Assembly: GCA_947044365.1 (NCBI GenBank)
Contig: OX345638.1
Location: 7,201,201 to 7,265,200 of the forward strand
DNA from: Petrosia ficiformis
Taxonomy: Eukaryota; Porifera; Demospongiae; Haplosclerida; Petrosiidae
Direction of reading: 5' to 3'
Length of the DNA stretch: 64,000 nucleotides
Shown: in pieces, positions 12,005 through 23,086 of the stretch
How the letters are laid out: each line of letters begins with the position of its first letter
Numbering within the stretch: the stretch's first letter is position 1
Made by a program: the position numbers and the translations under genes
Notes under the pieces: model-generated
Database searches by the model: none
Told to the model about the DNA's origin: nothing
What the model saw: only the letters and a program-made list of their open reading frames with translations

Positions 12005-14971
12005 ATGATAGGCAGTGGTAGTTCTTACAAGGCATTCCGAGATGATTGTTCCATTAGATATTCTTCGATTGTTGGTGCTTTAAATGAGTTGAAGTTCTCG
12101 CATTATTTATCTGGAATACAGATATGGGAAGAATCACGGATTCAAAATACCCAAATCTTCTCATTCTGTATCCACAGGAAACAATTGCCATCTTTTTTGG
12201 GTGCATCACATTCATGTGTACATTGCATTCAACTCCTGAAACCTTGCCAACATATATGCTGCAAGGAGTGGTATGAAAGAGCCGGAAAATCCTGTGGATT
12301 CTTCGTTACAACAAAAGGTGATAATCCTCCAAATACCGAAGATATGGGGAGTGAAATATTACGTAGTGAAAATACAAGGAAGAGACAGAAGGAAGATGAA
12401 GAATGTAGTTTTGAATCTCCAGTAAAGAGATCAAAGCATAGTTGTATGTTATCTATGAAGAGACCTGGCAAACAATCATCACATAGGTTGTTGGGAGCAA
12501 AAGGAAAACAAAATGGAAAGCATAAAAGTTCAATGATCTTGAGAGCTACTACAACATTTCCTGAGCAATTATTCTTTATGTCCCCTACTTCAAACCTTGC
12601 TGTTTTGTCCACACAGCGTCTTGCCTCACTTGTATGTGGTCTAACGCAACAAAACATTCCAGAACAAATAGTTACATGTGCAAAAGAAAGCCTCCAACTT
12701 TGGTCACAATTACGTTTCTCCGAGAAAACCAATCTTTCAACCAATATCCGCTATGCTGCATGTGTCATAGGTCATCAAGTACCAAAAAATGTTCAGAATC
12801 ATCTCCACATATTATATTCACCAATATGGATGCAAACTCAAGGTCAGTCAAATCTATGTGGTTTGTGTGCTTTGAATAATTTATATGGTAAAACCGTTTC
12901 TTGTACTGATCAACTGGATGACATTGCTGATGAGATGTGGTTAAGGCAGTTTTCTGACGTTGGCTTAAAAATAACAGACAGGGTGCAACCACTGCGTTCA
13001 ACATTAGGAGATTATGCTTTTCATGTCTTAGATAAGGCGGTAGAGATTAATGGAGATTCATTAGTGTGCCTCACCCCTAAGATTAGATCACTGCTTGATG
13101 GTAGACCCTCTACAAGTTCAACAGATCAACTACTAGATATTCTCAATTGTGAACAACAATTTCGTAATAGCTTTCTTGTAGTAGAGAAGCATTATCACTA
13201 CATATGCATTCACATCGAAAGTCAGCCACACATTATATGGCTGGTGGATTCCAAACAGAATAAGGCAAAGGTGATATCTGTACATCAGTTATCCCAATAT
13301 CTCAAACGACAATTTGGCGATTCCAGTGAATTTTCAGCAATTTATCATCTACAGCAACATAACAGTAATCACATAGCTGCTACATCTTTTGTGGTACCAC
13401 CAGACATAAACAGTACTAACACAAATGAAAGACCATCAGGTATAGAATAGACTAGTATTATTATACTTATTCAGTTTATGATTTTTAAAGCTAAACAGTT
13501 AACATGTGCAGCAGAAGTTTCCACAGAAAGGAAAGTGCAAGAGTCAAAATCTTTGTCTTCACCTAGTAAGCAGTAAATAATTCATTGGGTGCAGATTCAT
13601 GAAAGTTTAATTGAATTTAGGAGTCCACGATGATGAAATTATATTGGTACTAAGGACTGAAAGAAACATAGAGGTGAAACTTACTGCCTATGATCTAAGA
13701 CTCGTTTTTTCATCTGAAGAATGGTTGAACGACAAGGTAATATATAGGTACATTACGGGTGCAATTGTGCACCCATCGTTACATTGCTTGAATCTCTTAG
13801 CACAGAAAATATTTTCAGTGCTTCTATAATAATTATAATTATAGTCTGTTATACCACGATGCACAGATTATCAATTATATGATGAAGTTGTTAAATGTAG
13901 AGCAAAGTCACTCAGTACTTGTGAGTTACACTTAAAGCTATAAGTTATATATTATCTTCTTTTTTTGTCAAATATGAGCAGTCTGGAAGAAGTAAAACAT
14001 TATGTTTGACATCATTCTTTTATCCATCACTTCTTCAGTCCAGTAGAGGTAATACATCTTGGGAGATAACTGCAAGTCATATTGATGTAATTCTGTTTAA
14101 AATGTGACTTGAGCATATATATATATTACAACACAAATGTTTTACATCCAGGAAGAGCTAAGTCAATTAAGAAGACTGCTGATTCCTATTAATACTGCAA
14201 AACATTGGATACTTGTGGTATGCATTGAGCTTTATATAGTATTAATAATTTATAATGCTAATTTTTGTTATTATAGGAAATAGATTTGTGTAAAAGAACT
14301 GTACGGTACTATGATCCTTTAAATGTACCAATCAAATTTAACTTGAAGTCAATGATTTATCCTATCAGGTACTTGCTTCTCTCGTACTAAATAAATATTG
14401 CAATTGAAATCCTATGAATAATTTATAGATAATTCTTCTCAATACTCTAATAATTTAGCAAACTTCTTGAGAAAGTGTATTGGAGAAATGGAAAGAAGAG
14501 AGATATTCATAAATGGTCCATTGAAAAGATAATGGTACATACATTAATTGTAAATAATTACCTGTTAATTACTTGTTAATTCAGGAAAAATCACACCAAA
14601 CAAATGGAAATGATTTTAACATGGCCATTGTCTCATCCAGTAGTGGTAATTCAGCTTTTCACACACCATTTATATAATTTAAATCACCTATGTATAATTA
14701 TTATATATAGGTGAATGAAGTATTCTATTACTTGGAGATGTTGGCTACATCAACAAAACACAAACCCATTCCTCCAAAAGTGCTAGTCAAATCGATTTTA
14801 TGGCCAGAGGTATTATGTAATTTTTATATTATATGCTATTGTTATCACTCCTGAATTTTACTATAGGCAATGATAAAAATACTTCAAGAGACTTTTTCAA
14901 TTTCAACAGTTCAATCACTGCAGTGTTATCTTGAACATTCCCTAGTTCCAATTGGTTTCAAAGATATTTAA
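12005..14971 (+). CDS. Josephin-like plus Ulp1/SENP-like cysteine peptidase protein (spliced)
   Basis: Exon 1 runs from ATG 12005 (or acceptor 12012) to 13439. Further exons: 13512-13565, 13621-13736, 13867-13920, 13982-14086, 14152-14217, 14277-14368, 14459-14534, 14585-about 14644, 14711-14809, 14867-14971 (TAA). Exon 1 has a Cys/His-rich segment (CVHC...CQHICC), a basic stretch (RKRQKE, KRSKH), then WMQTQGQSNLCGLCALNNLYG. This matches the Josephin pattern Q-x4-LC-x2-C-x-NNL, followed by a SFLVVEKHYHYICI His region and a WLVDS acid, as in ataxin-3 deubiquitinases. Later exons give LRLVFSSEEWLNDK, TSFFYPSLL, AKHWILV and RYYDPLN, the Ulp1 (C48) WLND, His and Asp motifs. At the expected QxNGxDCG site the sequence reads QTNGNDFNMA, so the C48 nucleophile is missing. 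The phase between the exons at 14585 and 14711 does not join cleanly. It may be an active Josephin with a dead C48 partner, or decaying cargo. Confidence 0.6.
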
Positions 14972-15396
14972 GTATACTTCATAATTCATAATGCAGCAAT
15001 TTTTTTTTTTTGCCTGTTTTGGATAGTGTGAAGATTGTAGTGGCAAAATAATGTTTATTGTTATCTTATATATACAATATAATAAAAGAGTTCATATTCA
15101 TGTAGCGAACTCAGCTTTTTACTATATCAGGTAGGGATAGGATAGAAAACATCATACCTCAATATCTTTTTCTGTTACAAGAGTTCTTCACCACAGTACT
15201 ATCTTCGGGGAAGTCAAAAATATTTCGCCATTTCACAGTGAACTCTGGTTTTTACTATATGTAACATCGTACCTCAATATCTTTTTCTGTTACAAGCGTT
15301 CGTCACAACAGTACTATCTTCAGGAAGTCGCCATTTTACAGTCGTAGTTATTACACTAATAATTATTGTGGGCAGGGGCACAACGTTTTTTTTAGC
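14972..15396. other. 3' tail of the 7.1-kb element with a local duplication
   Basis: Non-coding. About 90 bp (catacctcaatatctttttct to agtactatcttc) is present twice in tandem, at about 15152-15235 and 15268-15345, with cgccatttcacagt/cgccattttacagt after each. No 61-bp repeat units occur on this side. Confidence 0.6.
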
Positions 15397-15669
15397 TTTT
15401 TTATCCACTAACCAGCACGATCACTAACTGGCACGGCACACTAAGTGTGACAGTATTAGTCTCGTGAGCCAGCAAATTGTTATTTGGTGTGGTTATAGTG
15501 GGGGAAATCTCAGACGAGACGGAAGTGTTATGCAGTGTGAGCTTTTGCCCTTGCAGGCTTCGTTGATGGATTCGATCATTAATAGTAAAACTTGTGCTTA
15601 CAAGTTATTGGCAAGCAAGTAGGTACCAGAGAGATTACTCTTGAGTTAAACCTCTCTGTCAACAACGTT

Positions 15670-16265
15670 TACATTTCCTCCAGCAAGTCTGTAAAGTACC
15701 TTGCAAGGGGTTACACCTATCCTCAAGTGGAAGGATCACATTCAGTCAACATGTAAAAAAGGTGAAGCAAAACATTGGTTGATGCATCGAAGAATGCAAC
15801 TGGTACCCTCTTGCTACCAGGAACAAAGGTCTGCAATTCTTCCAAGATTAAAGTACTGTGCAGCAGTTTGGGACCCTCATCAAGCGACTGACAAAGCAGC
15901 TCTTGATAGTGTACAACACTTTGCTAGCAGAGTATTCTAAAAAAACTGGCAATCTGACCACAAATTAATTCTTTGGAAACTAAACTGGTAGCCCCTTGAA
16001 ACCCGAAGAAAGCAGATGAAACTTAAGATATGCCATAATATCATAAACAACAAGTCCTACATCCTTCAATCTGTTTTTACTAAGTACCCTTCACCCTCAC
16101 CTCGTCACCCTCACTTCCAAATCATTTTAAGACCCTTTGTAAGCACATCATCACACAGATTTTCTTTCTTTATTGATGTTATCCCTGCATGGAACAGCCT
16201 GCCCTCAAAAGTCCAACCAAAGATTCCTTTAAATTTAGATTTAGATTTTTCCCTCTTAACATAAT
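15670..16265 (+). pseudogene. LINE reverse transcriptase C-terminal fragment
   Basis: Plus-strand frames read LPRLKYCAAVWDPHQ, then ALDSVQHFASRVF, and after a stop and frame change HRFSFFIDVIPAWNSLPSKV. This is the typical end of a non-LTR retrotransposon ORF2 (CR1/L2/Jockey-like), after the catalytic part of the RT: yCxxvWdp, lexvQrxaxR, SFfpxxixxWNxLP. Stops and frameshifts show it is dead. It inserted just outside the right end of the 7.1-kb element. Confidence 0.7.
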
Positions 16266-16519
16266 TTTTGTGTTTCTGTTTTGGTATATCTCCTGTTTAT
16301 TTTTGTTTCCTGTACCTCCTTGTTTATTCTTTGTGGTGTGGCTCACTATTAGTATCGATCCTTAGATATACATTGTCAATTCTAGGATGCATTTTGTTTT
16401 CACTTTGCATTAAATTTCATAGAGAAAAAAATTTCACCGGACCATGCTCTCTTCCCATATGCATCTCATCTCCCTGCCCACTATAGCCACATCAAATAAT
16501 AATTTGCTTAAATACATCT

Positions 16520-17545
16520 ACAAAACAACTAGTCTGTAATTATGTATGTCACTAACATACAAGTTACCTACAGAAACTACTGTTATACTAACTGGAATAT
16601 CAAACCCTCTCTCTCCTTTACCTCTCTTCCCAAACAATGTATAAAACATCCATTAGTATCAAATACTGAGATACGATCATTCTCATACTCACTAATATAC
16701 ACTAGAGTATTATATATGGCGATGGAGGTGTGATAATCGAGTTGACCAGGATTAGACCCATTTGAACCAAACTTTGATATTTATCATCCTGTTGATGTGA
16801 ACGTCTTGATTCAGTGATCATGTAACTCTACAAAATACCTTCATTGTCAAATATCAAATCAGTGGATGTTCTATTTCCTCTCGTAATGGACCATAGCTAC
16901 CATACAGATGAAAACTATCAAAGTAGAAGAGGTCACTAATGATAATTTGAATACAATTATTGCCAGTATCAGTAATGAATATTTGTCCGGTGTTAGGATG
17001 AACTGTAATAACTGTAGGAGCACTAAACTGAAGACAACCAATGCTTATCTTACTACTCCCAACTGACAGCACATGCAAAACTGCCTTCAAATGTTAGTTT
17101 CTGTAGCCGATGATCATCAGTCACTAAAATGTATCCATGATAAGATATGGCAACTCCAGTAGGGCTAGTGAATTGACCTGCCTTTTTTCCCTTTCTTCCA
17201 AATGACCTTACTTTCTCTCCCCCCTTATTTAGTATTGTTATACAATGGGCATTAGACTCAGCAACTACAATCTCTTCATTCTTAGTGATTACTATGCCAA
17301 ATAATCTATCGAGTCCTGATATAATATTTTCGGCTTACTTATTTTCTCCTCAATAAGATTAAAAGGACTATCAGGGACATCAACACCTCCTAATATCACT
17401 TTCAACCAATATTTTCCTCAGTTGTGGAATAAAGCTTATATTGCAACCTCCCAACTGGTTCTCATTGATACATGATATGGCTTAATTATCACCAGCAGAA
17501 GAGAGTTCACAAGAGATGAGAGAGGGGGGAACTGAAAAAGGAGAT
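16520..17545 (-). pseudogene. NHL-repeat/filamin pseudogene, duplicate of the TRIM-NHL 3' region
   Basis: This block aligns with 17990-19010 on the same strand. The longest open piece (16854-17090) contains PTVITVHPNTGQIFITDTGN, clearly an NHL repeat. Further upstream on the minus strand are degraded copies of the adjoining NHL repeats and the filamin segment, interrupted by frameshifts and stops. The C-terminal piece at 16540-16735 resembles the last NHL repeats. No RING or B-box is attached. It arose by tandem duplication of the neighbouring gene's 3' half. Confidence 0.8.
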
Positions 17546-17983
17546 TCATCATTAGTGCAAAGGTTGAGTTATGATTGATTTCTTAATTGTCACAACAACA
17601 GGCACTTTGATGCAGAACTGCTTTATCAAATGTTTTATGCTTTAACTCACCAATGTTTTTTACTTTAAATAAATATCTTTATAATATAGTCTTCGTCAAT
17701 ATTTTGGGGGAGGGGATAACTGTGGCTTATACAATGGTGCATGGGCGATCACCATAGTAACCTTTGATGTACCGTGGGAGTTATATGCCCATAACCTACC
17801 TCCAGACAGGGAGATATCCATTACATATACCTCCTTAGTGCAATGTAGAATGATGAAGTGATCTTCACTTGAATTGTCATATGTATATTATCTTTTTGTA
17901 CATGGTTTCTGTGACATTTAATAACGAACATTAAAAACATAATGATGACATCATTAATATAAACTTTGTAAGAAAAAATAGAT
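17546..17983. other. Spacer between the NHL pseudogene and the TRIM-NHL gene
   Basis: No coding frame, RNA gene or tandem repeat was seen here. The right part would be the 3' untranslated and downstream region of the TRIM-NHL gene. Confidence 0.4.
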
Positions 17984-20080
17984 TTACAAAACAACTAGTC
18001 TGTAATTATGTGTATCACTAACATACAAGTTACCTAGTGAATCTACTGTTACATTAACTGGCATATCAAACTCTCCCTCTCCTTTACCTCTCTTTCCAAA
18101 GCAATGTATAAAACATCCATTAGTATCAAATATTGAGATACGATCGTTCTCATACTCACTAACATACACTAGAGTATTATATATGGCGATTGAGGTGGGA
18201 TAATCGAGTTGACCCGGATTAGAACCATATGAACCAAACGTTGAGATATATCGTCCTGTTGATGTGAACTTTTTTATACAGTGATTATAATAATCTACAA
18301 CAAATAAAACCCCTTCATTGTCAAATATCAAATCACGTGGGTTATGGATTTGCTCTGGTGCTGAACCATACATACCAAAACTATTACAGTAGGAGAGGTC
18401 ATTATTAAGAACTTGAATACGATGATTGTTCCTATCAGCAATGAATATTTGTCCTGTGGTAGGATGAACTGCAATACCTGTAGGACCATGAAACTGAAGA
18501 ATACCATTGCCTTTCTTGCTACTGCCAACTGACTTCACACAATCACCTTCAAATGTTAGTTTCTGTAGTCGATGATCATCAGTTACTAAAATGAATCCAT
18601 CACAAGATATGGAAACTCCACGAGGATTAATAAATTGAACTTTCCCTGTTCCTTTTCTCCCTAATGACTTCACTGTCCTCCCATCCTTGTTTAGTATTCT
18701 GATACAATTAGAATTATTTTCAGCTACTATGATCTCTTCATTCTTAGTGACTACTACACCAGATGGTCTATTGAGTTCTGATATAATATTCACTGGTTTG
18801 CCTATCATCTCAGGGGTGAGAGTAAATGGGCTACCAAGAATATCCACCTTTCCTAATTTTACTTTGAACTGATATTTCCCTATGGTAAGTGGAGTAAAGC
18901 TTAGGTTGTAGTTACCTGACTGGGACATTTTGATATCACACGCTATGGGCTGATTATCATAAGAAAAGAGTTCACAAGATATGAGAGAGAGAGAGGAACT
19001 GAGATGGGACATCCATCATGACTGTGAAGGTTGAGAGTAATGGTTGATTTCTTCCCTAGATAACATGCAAGCATTCTTGACAAGAACTAATTGACCAAAG
19101 GGTTTAGACTTTAACTCACCAATTGGAAAGCTATTAACTAATGTATGATTTCCTGTGAATGTGATGTTGGCCTCCTCTATTGGTTGAAATACATCAGGTT
19201 GGACACTTTGACTGACTGATGTCATTACTTGTACCATATTCTGTTTCTCCCTCAATACCTGTTCTTGACTCCCTATCTTTAGACTGTGTTCAACAAATTC
19301 CTCACATCCTTTCTTCTGGTTCAAGATTGCTTCTGCCTCTTCTCTCTGTTTAATTATTAATTGACCCTTATAGTGTTTATCTGTTGAACTAACTGTCTCT
19401 CTGACTGTTGAACTAAGTTTACAATTAGCTGAGCTTGTGTGTGGATCTCCTTCTTCACATCTTCTCCCTGCTTTGTGATCTCCCTCTCTCGATTGATGAG
19501 TATAGTCACTGCTGCACTAATATCAGCTACTTTCCTTTTCACTGTTGTGAGGTGGGCCTCTATCTCTTGTTGATGATCAAGATAACACTCATCAACAAGC
19601 TTGTACTTATGATTTTGATGGTGTGGACTAATCGTACAGTCTCTACAGATTAGCTTTTTACATGTATCACAATACACCTTGAGAGGATCATGATGAATTT
19701 CACATTCCATATTTATCTTCTCACGTGATCCTTTCTTCAGTTTATTTTGTAGTTGTTGCAAACTATTTAAAAGAAAAGCTGCAGGAAGGGTAGTGGCTCC
19801 TATGTTAGGTAGTTGTGTAGGTTTACGACATGACGGACAGCTTATGAAATACTTGTCTCCCTTTAGTAATATAATAGATTGAATAAATGAATCAAGTATA
19901 TATTTATGTCATTTGGTGTGTATGTGTGCTTACCTGTGGTTCTTGTGGTAGTTTTTCGATACATTTCAAGCAAAATGAATGGTGACATTGTAGAGTTTTA
20001 GGGTTAGTATACTGATCCAAACAAACACTACATGTTAAGTGTTCATCCAGTTCCTTTACAGCAGTTGAAGAAAGTGCCAT
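17984..20080 (-). CDS. TRIM-NHL protein (RING, B-box, coiled coil, filamin, NHL repeats), frame broken twice
   Basis: Exon 1 (19934-20080, 49 codons, ATG, donor GTAAGC) encodes the RING start CSVCLDQYTNPKTLQC. Exon 2 (from 19860) gives CPSCRKPTQ completing the RING, then a B-box 2 (CEIHHDPLKVYCDTCKKLIC...CTISPHHQNH), a coiled coil to about 19100, a filamin/ABP280 domain (about 18820-18990) and at least five NHL repeats (GPTGIAVHPTTGQIFIADRN type). This is the TRIM2/TRIM3/TRIM71 architecture: an E3 ubiquitin ligase whose NHL propeller typically binds RNA or protein. Two lesions break the frame: a one-base shift near 19357-19370 in the coiled coil, and an in-frame TGA at 19016-19018 just before the filamin domain. 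Everything else is well preserved, so it is a young pseudogene, an assembly error or a polymorphic allele. It is divergent from the USP fragment at 20228. Confidence 0.75.
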
Positions 20081-20227
20081 TAGAGACAGTAGTCACAGTA
20101 CGTTAGCAATGTAACGGAACAGTAATTTACCGTAATCCTGAAACACGTGTCGACCATCGGGGTGGGGCTCATTATCGTATAAAGTGCAAAAACCCTCATA
20201 ATAAATTACATCTACTGGTAAATGTAG
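20081..20227. promoter_or_regulatory. Short divergent intergenic region (TRIM-NHL / USP fragment)
   Basis: 147 bp separate the two divergent start codons, consistent with a shared promoter. It contains aacacgtgtcgacc (a CACGTG E-box) and ggggtggggc (a GC-box-like run). Part of its TRIM-proximal sequence (cattagagacagta...acgttagcaatg) recurs inverted at 20574-20605. No TATA box was placed. Confidence 0.4.
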
Positions 20228-20431
20228 ATGCAGTCACCAAATTTCCCCGATTTTGGTGTTCCCGTGGGACTTGTAAATCTTGGAAATACATGTTTCATGA
20301 ACTCTATACTACATGTTTTGCTGCATTCTCCTCCAGCATTGATGATTATCAGGAGTCGCACACAATGTTCTAAGCCAAAGTATATTAAATGTCATTTGTA
20401 TAATCAATTGTACTTTAAGTTTCTTGCGTAG
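20228..20431 (+). pseudogene. Ubiquitin-specific protease N-terminal fragment (Cys box only)
   Basis: The 67-codon ATG frame contains VGLVNLGNTCFMNSILHVLL, the canonical Cys-box of USP/UBP deubiquitinases (GLxNLGNTCFMNsxLQ), with the nucleophile Cys present. After about 40 residues similarity stops and the frame ends. No downstream QQD or His-box exon was found on the plus strand to 21.5 kb. It may be a first exon whose remaining exons are lost. A head-to-head pairing of a TRIM ligase with a USP is notable but may be accidental. Confidence 0.55.
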
Positions 20432-20569
20432 AATATTGCATTATGATTAACTTGTGTTATAAAGAACAAATATTATTGCATTAATTAACCTATATTATGC
20501 CATTATTATATACAGTTATCATACATATTATTAAGTGTTTAGAATGCATAATGGTAGATGAATCTGGAC

Positions 20570-20612
20570 ACGGTCATTGCTAACGTACTGTCTCTAATGG
20601 CTGTTAGAGAGA
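20570..20612 (+). repeat. Inverted copy of the TRIM-NHL promoter/start region
   Basis: cattgctaacgtactgtctctaatggctgtt here is the reverse complement, with a short gap, of the sequence spanning the TRIM-NHL start codon and its upstream region (about 20075-20112). On the plus strand it places an ATGGC in the same context as the real start. No open frame follows. Confidence 0.5.
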
Positions 20613-21039
20613 ATACGTTAGCGAAGACAGAAGGATGTATTGATAATAATCATGGATAAGATAAGAAGATTGATAAAATTATGAACAGTTCGATGACTTT
20701 AATTACTAAAGATTGTAATGAATAATAATAATCATATATAATTATAATAATAATGGTCTGAATCATTATTTTGAATTATGCATAATTGAAGCAGTTTGTA
20801 CAAATATATTTGTCACTCTTGCAGTATGAATCCAAATACCACATTTTGTACATTCAATCCACTCTACTGTTATGACAGATTCCACATATATATAGTGACT
20901 GTAGATGCTATAAATGTTTTCTTTGCTTTAATGTAATCTTCATGGCTTGGATTCTTTTGCGTTGATCTTTTCTTCCTCGTGGAGTTAAAACTCAATTGTT
21001 TGTCCTTGTTGGCATTGGGACAAACGGATTTTACTTTAC
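20613..21039. other. AT-rich intergenic sequence
   Basis: No gene, RNA or tandem repeat is visible in this stretch. Confidence 0.4.
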
Positions 21040-21370
21040 ACTGTAAAAATAAATGGGTTATTTTAACCCTCCTTTAGTTACATGAGTTTCAATGCCTTCT
21101 CAGACTATATAAATATATCCATGCTGCTTTATTTATTTTTTGATCTATATTGACCAGTATAATTATAAAGTACATGCCACAATAAAGAATTTATGGTACA
21201 TACATGCGCTGACTTTTCAAATATCTGTGGAGTACATAACATGTTATTTGCAGTTATAAGTACAAGTTCATGTACATATTTAATTACTCTGGAATGAGAT
21301 TGTTGTTTTTGCAGATGTTGGAATTGGAATACTAATAACATCCACACCACAGGTTGTACCTATACAATAC
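21040..21370. repeat. Dispersed repeat, family E (also at 26150-26510, 26570-26740, partly 28075-28290)
   Basis: The repeat starts cactgtaaaaataaatgggttattttaaccctc and ends with a run like tttttgcagatgttggaattggaatactaataac...ccacaggttgtacctata. The copy at 26150-26510 follows the same order. Reverse-oriented terminal pieces (ggtacaacctg, attcccattccaacac) occur at 28240-28290. It is probably a small non-autonomous transposon with no coding capacity. Confidence 0.6.
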
Positions 21371-21568
21371 TATACTACGTATATAACTACATTGTTTGTT
21401 ACTATGATCATGTCTTATTATGACATGTACTTTATAATAGTCATGATCAAATGAACTGTGCATGACTTGTAAATATTACCTAACAGAAAATATATAAATC
21501 AGCATGGAGCAAAATATTATTGAATTAACCAATTGAAGTTTTCTTTTCTTGAATTTCTTTAAATGTAG

Positions 21569-21910
21569 TTTGTTGCAGCTGGTGATTATCTGGTATATCA
21601 CTGTCCCACCTTGGCAATGGTATGTACATATAATAATTATATTTAATGTCACATGACTTCTAATGTTACACATGTATTATTTCATGTACATGTACAGACT
21701 TCTAACAATACTCATTCGTTATAGTGTATCACATGACTTCTAACAATGTGTCACATGACCTTTAACCAATACAAATGCATTATATTGTATCACATGACTT
21801 CTAACAATTTGTATTTATGTTCTCATTATCAGGGAGTCTGGTGATTCGTCTCGTCGTAAATCCTATCTTCCTATCGATAAACAGTTCTTAATAATAAAGA
21901 AAGGTCTCTA

Positions 21911-21941
<31 letters not shown>

Positions 21942-22248
21942 GTCCTGTGTCAATTTTTTTTTCTAAGCCATTGTGGCTGTTCATTTTCGAAGCCATAGTG
22001 GCTGCTCTAATGCCATCTTTAGTTCAAATTCCTCAATACTAATTCTCATAATTAGCTATGCACCAAACAATTCTCTCTACGTTAAGGTCCTACATAAAAC
22101 TATATATGTACAATATCCTTCTTCCATTTAGTTCCTTGTTATAGAAGATGTAGTCAAATGTCAGTGGTACCAGAGAATGAGAAAGTTATTAAGTTGAATC
22201 AAGATGATGACGATGAAGAAGGATGGGTTGATACTCATCATGGAATAG
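21569..22248 (+). pseudogene. ATG3: ATG3 exons 3-5, duplicated pseudogene
   Basis: Exon 3-like 21569 onward, exon 4 at 21833-21903 and exon 5 at 22132-22248 match the functional exons at 52099, 52362 and 52775 with a few substitutions (Val for Ala in MSVVPENEK, Ile for Val, Ile for Thr). Exon 3 has an extra base (cccaccttggcaatgg versus cccacatggcaatgg), which shifts the frame after HCPT and destroys the WQW end. There are no exons 1-2 upstream and no exons 6-12 downstream, so no E2 core or catalytic Cys. It is non-functional. Confidence 0.9.
21907..22012. repeat. TCTG microsatellite and short AGCCATTGTGGCTG repeats
   Basis: A (TCTG)n tract at about 21911-21945 follows the exon 4 donor. It is followed by variants of the near-palindromic agccattgtggct (three units: 21965, 21990, 22000 region). 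The ATG3 copy has the same arrangement expanded at 52446-52615. Confidence 0.7.
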
Positions 22249-23086
22249 GTAATCAGCTATTTATAGAAAGATGGATTTAATTCACGGGTGTGGGTCAGGT
22301 GACTACAACTATTTTAAGAAGTGTACTGATAATTAGGGGTAGAACCAGTGTTTTTGGTATGTTTTGAAACACAGCCAGATTAATTGGCTCAACAACGGTT
22401 AGTGTGTGTACCATTGGGAATAGATCATTGGGCCAACAGTGTGCCATATATCAACTCATCAAAGAAGAGCAATTTTATGATACGGATATTCTGAGTTCTG
22501 AACAAATTTCAATGTATTCGATTTTTTTTAAATTTCCTGACTCGTCTATAGTGAAATATAAATCACTGTTTTACCTTACTCCTCCATCTGGATACTCATT
22601 AAATGTTAGCGCATGCACAGAAACCAACTGTGAAATCAAAATGGCAGTTGATAAGCGTCTTGCTCGTGTTACCAACTCCATTGGCTTGTAGAGTAGAGAA
22701 CGATTTGTAAAAACATCAATGCTGCTTGTATAAACATTTATTGCAGTTCTTTACAGCAAACTGGTGAGGTAATACTTTAATATTTTACAGTATATGTCAA
22801 TAAAATATCACCATAATTATAGTACAGTAATTACTCAGTAGTTTGATTTCCACTATAGTAGTTTAAAAGTAGTTTTAACAGTAATTGGTATACTTGTCAA
22901 TTCAACACCACAGTAGTGAGACAGTAATTACTATACTATACTGAGTCACTGACAAGTAGAACTATTCGATCTAGTATGGCTAAAAGAAAAAGAGTTTGTT
23001 TTTGCAGAATCTTTATCTGGTGAGAAAGAGGCTATATGTACATTTGTATTTATAACAATTTACAATTTTTACCTCATTAAAGTTTG

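Larger units (their letters stand above)
8349..15439 (+). mobile_element. 7.1-kb terminal-inverted-repeat element carrying a satellite array and a Josephin/Ulp1-like gene
   Basis: The left end (8350-8392) begins GTGCCGTGCCAGTTAGTGAT and is the exact reverse complement of 15397-15439 over 43 bp, ending in an A-rich run. ACTAAGT flanks both sides. The interior contains about 3 kb of a 61-bp tandem repeat (8597-11585) built around the same GCCAGTTAGTGAT core, then a spliced plus-strand gene (12005-14971), then a short non-coding tail. No recognisable transposase (DDE, tyrosine recombinase or HUH) was found, so it is probably non-autonomous or a cargo-bearing derivative. Ulp1-type peptidases are known from several DNA transposon groups, including CACTA, Mutator-like and KDZ elements. 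A 7-8 bp target duplication would suit hAT or KDZ, whereas CACTAAG ends would suit CACTA. The superfamily is unresolved. Confidence 0.7.

Noticed and set aside
12229..12744. 171-codon minus-strand frame
   Set aside because: Antisense shadow of the Josephin-like exon; no motif.
8341..15449. Firm assignment of the 7.1-kb element to CACTA or hAT
   Set aside because: CACTAAG at the edge favours one and the 7-8 bp direct repeat favours the other; without a transposase neither can be claimed.
19016..19018. TGA in TRIM-NHL as a selenocysteine codon
   Set aside because: No reason for Sec at this linker, no SECIS searched or seen, and a frameshift lies upstream; a lesion is simpler.
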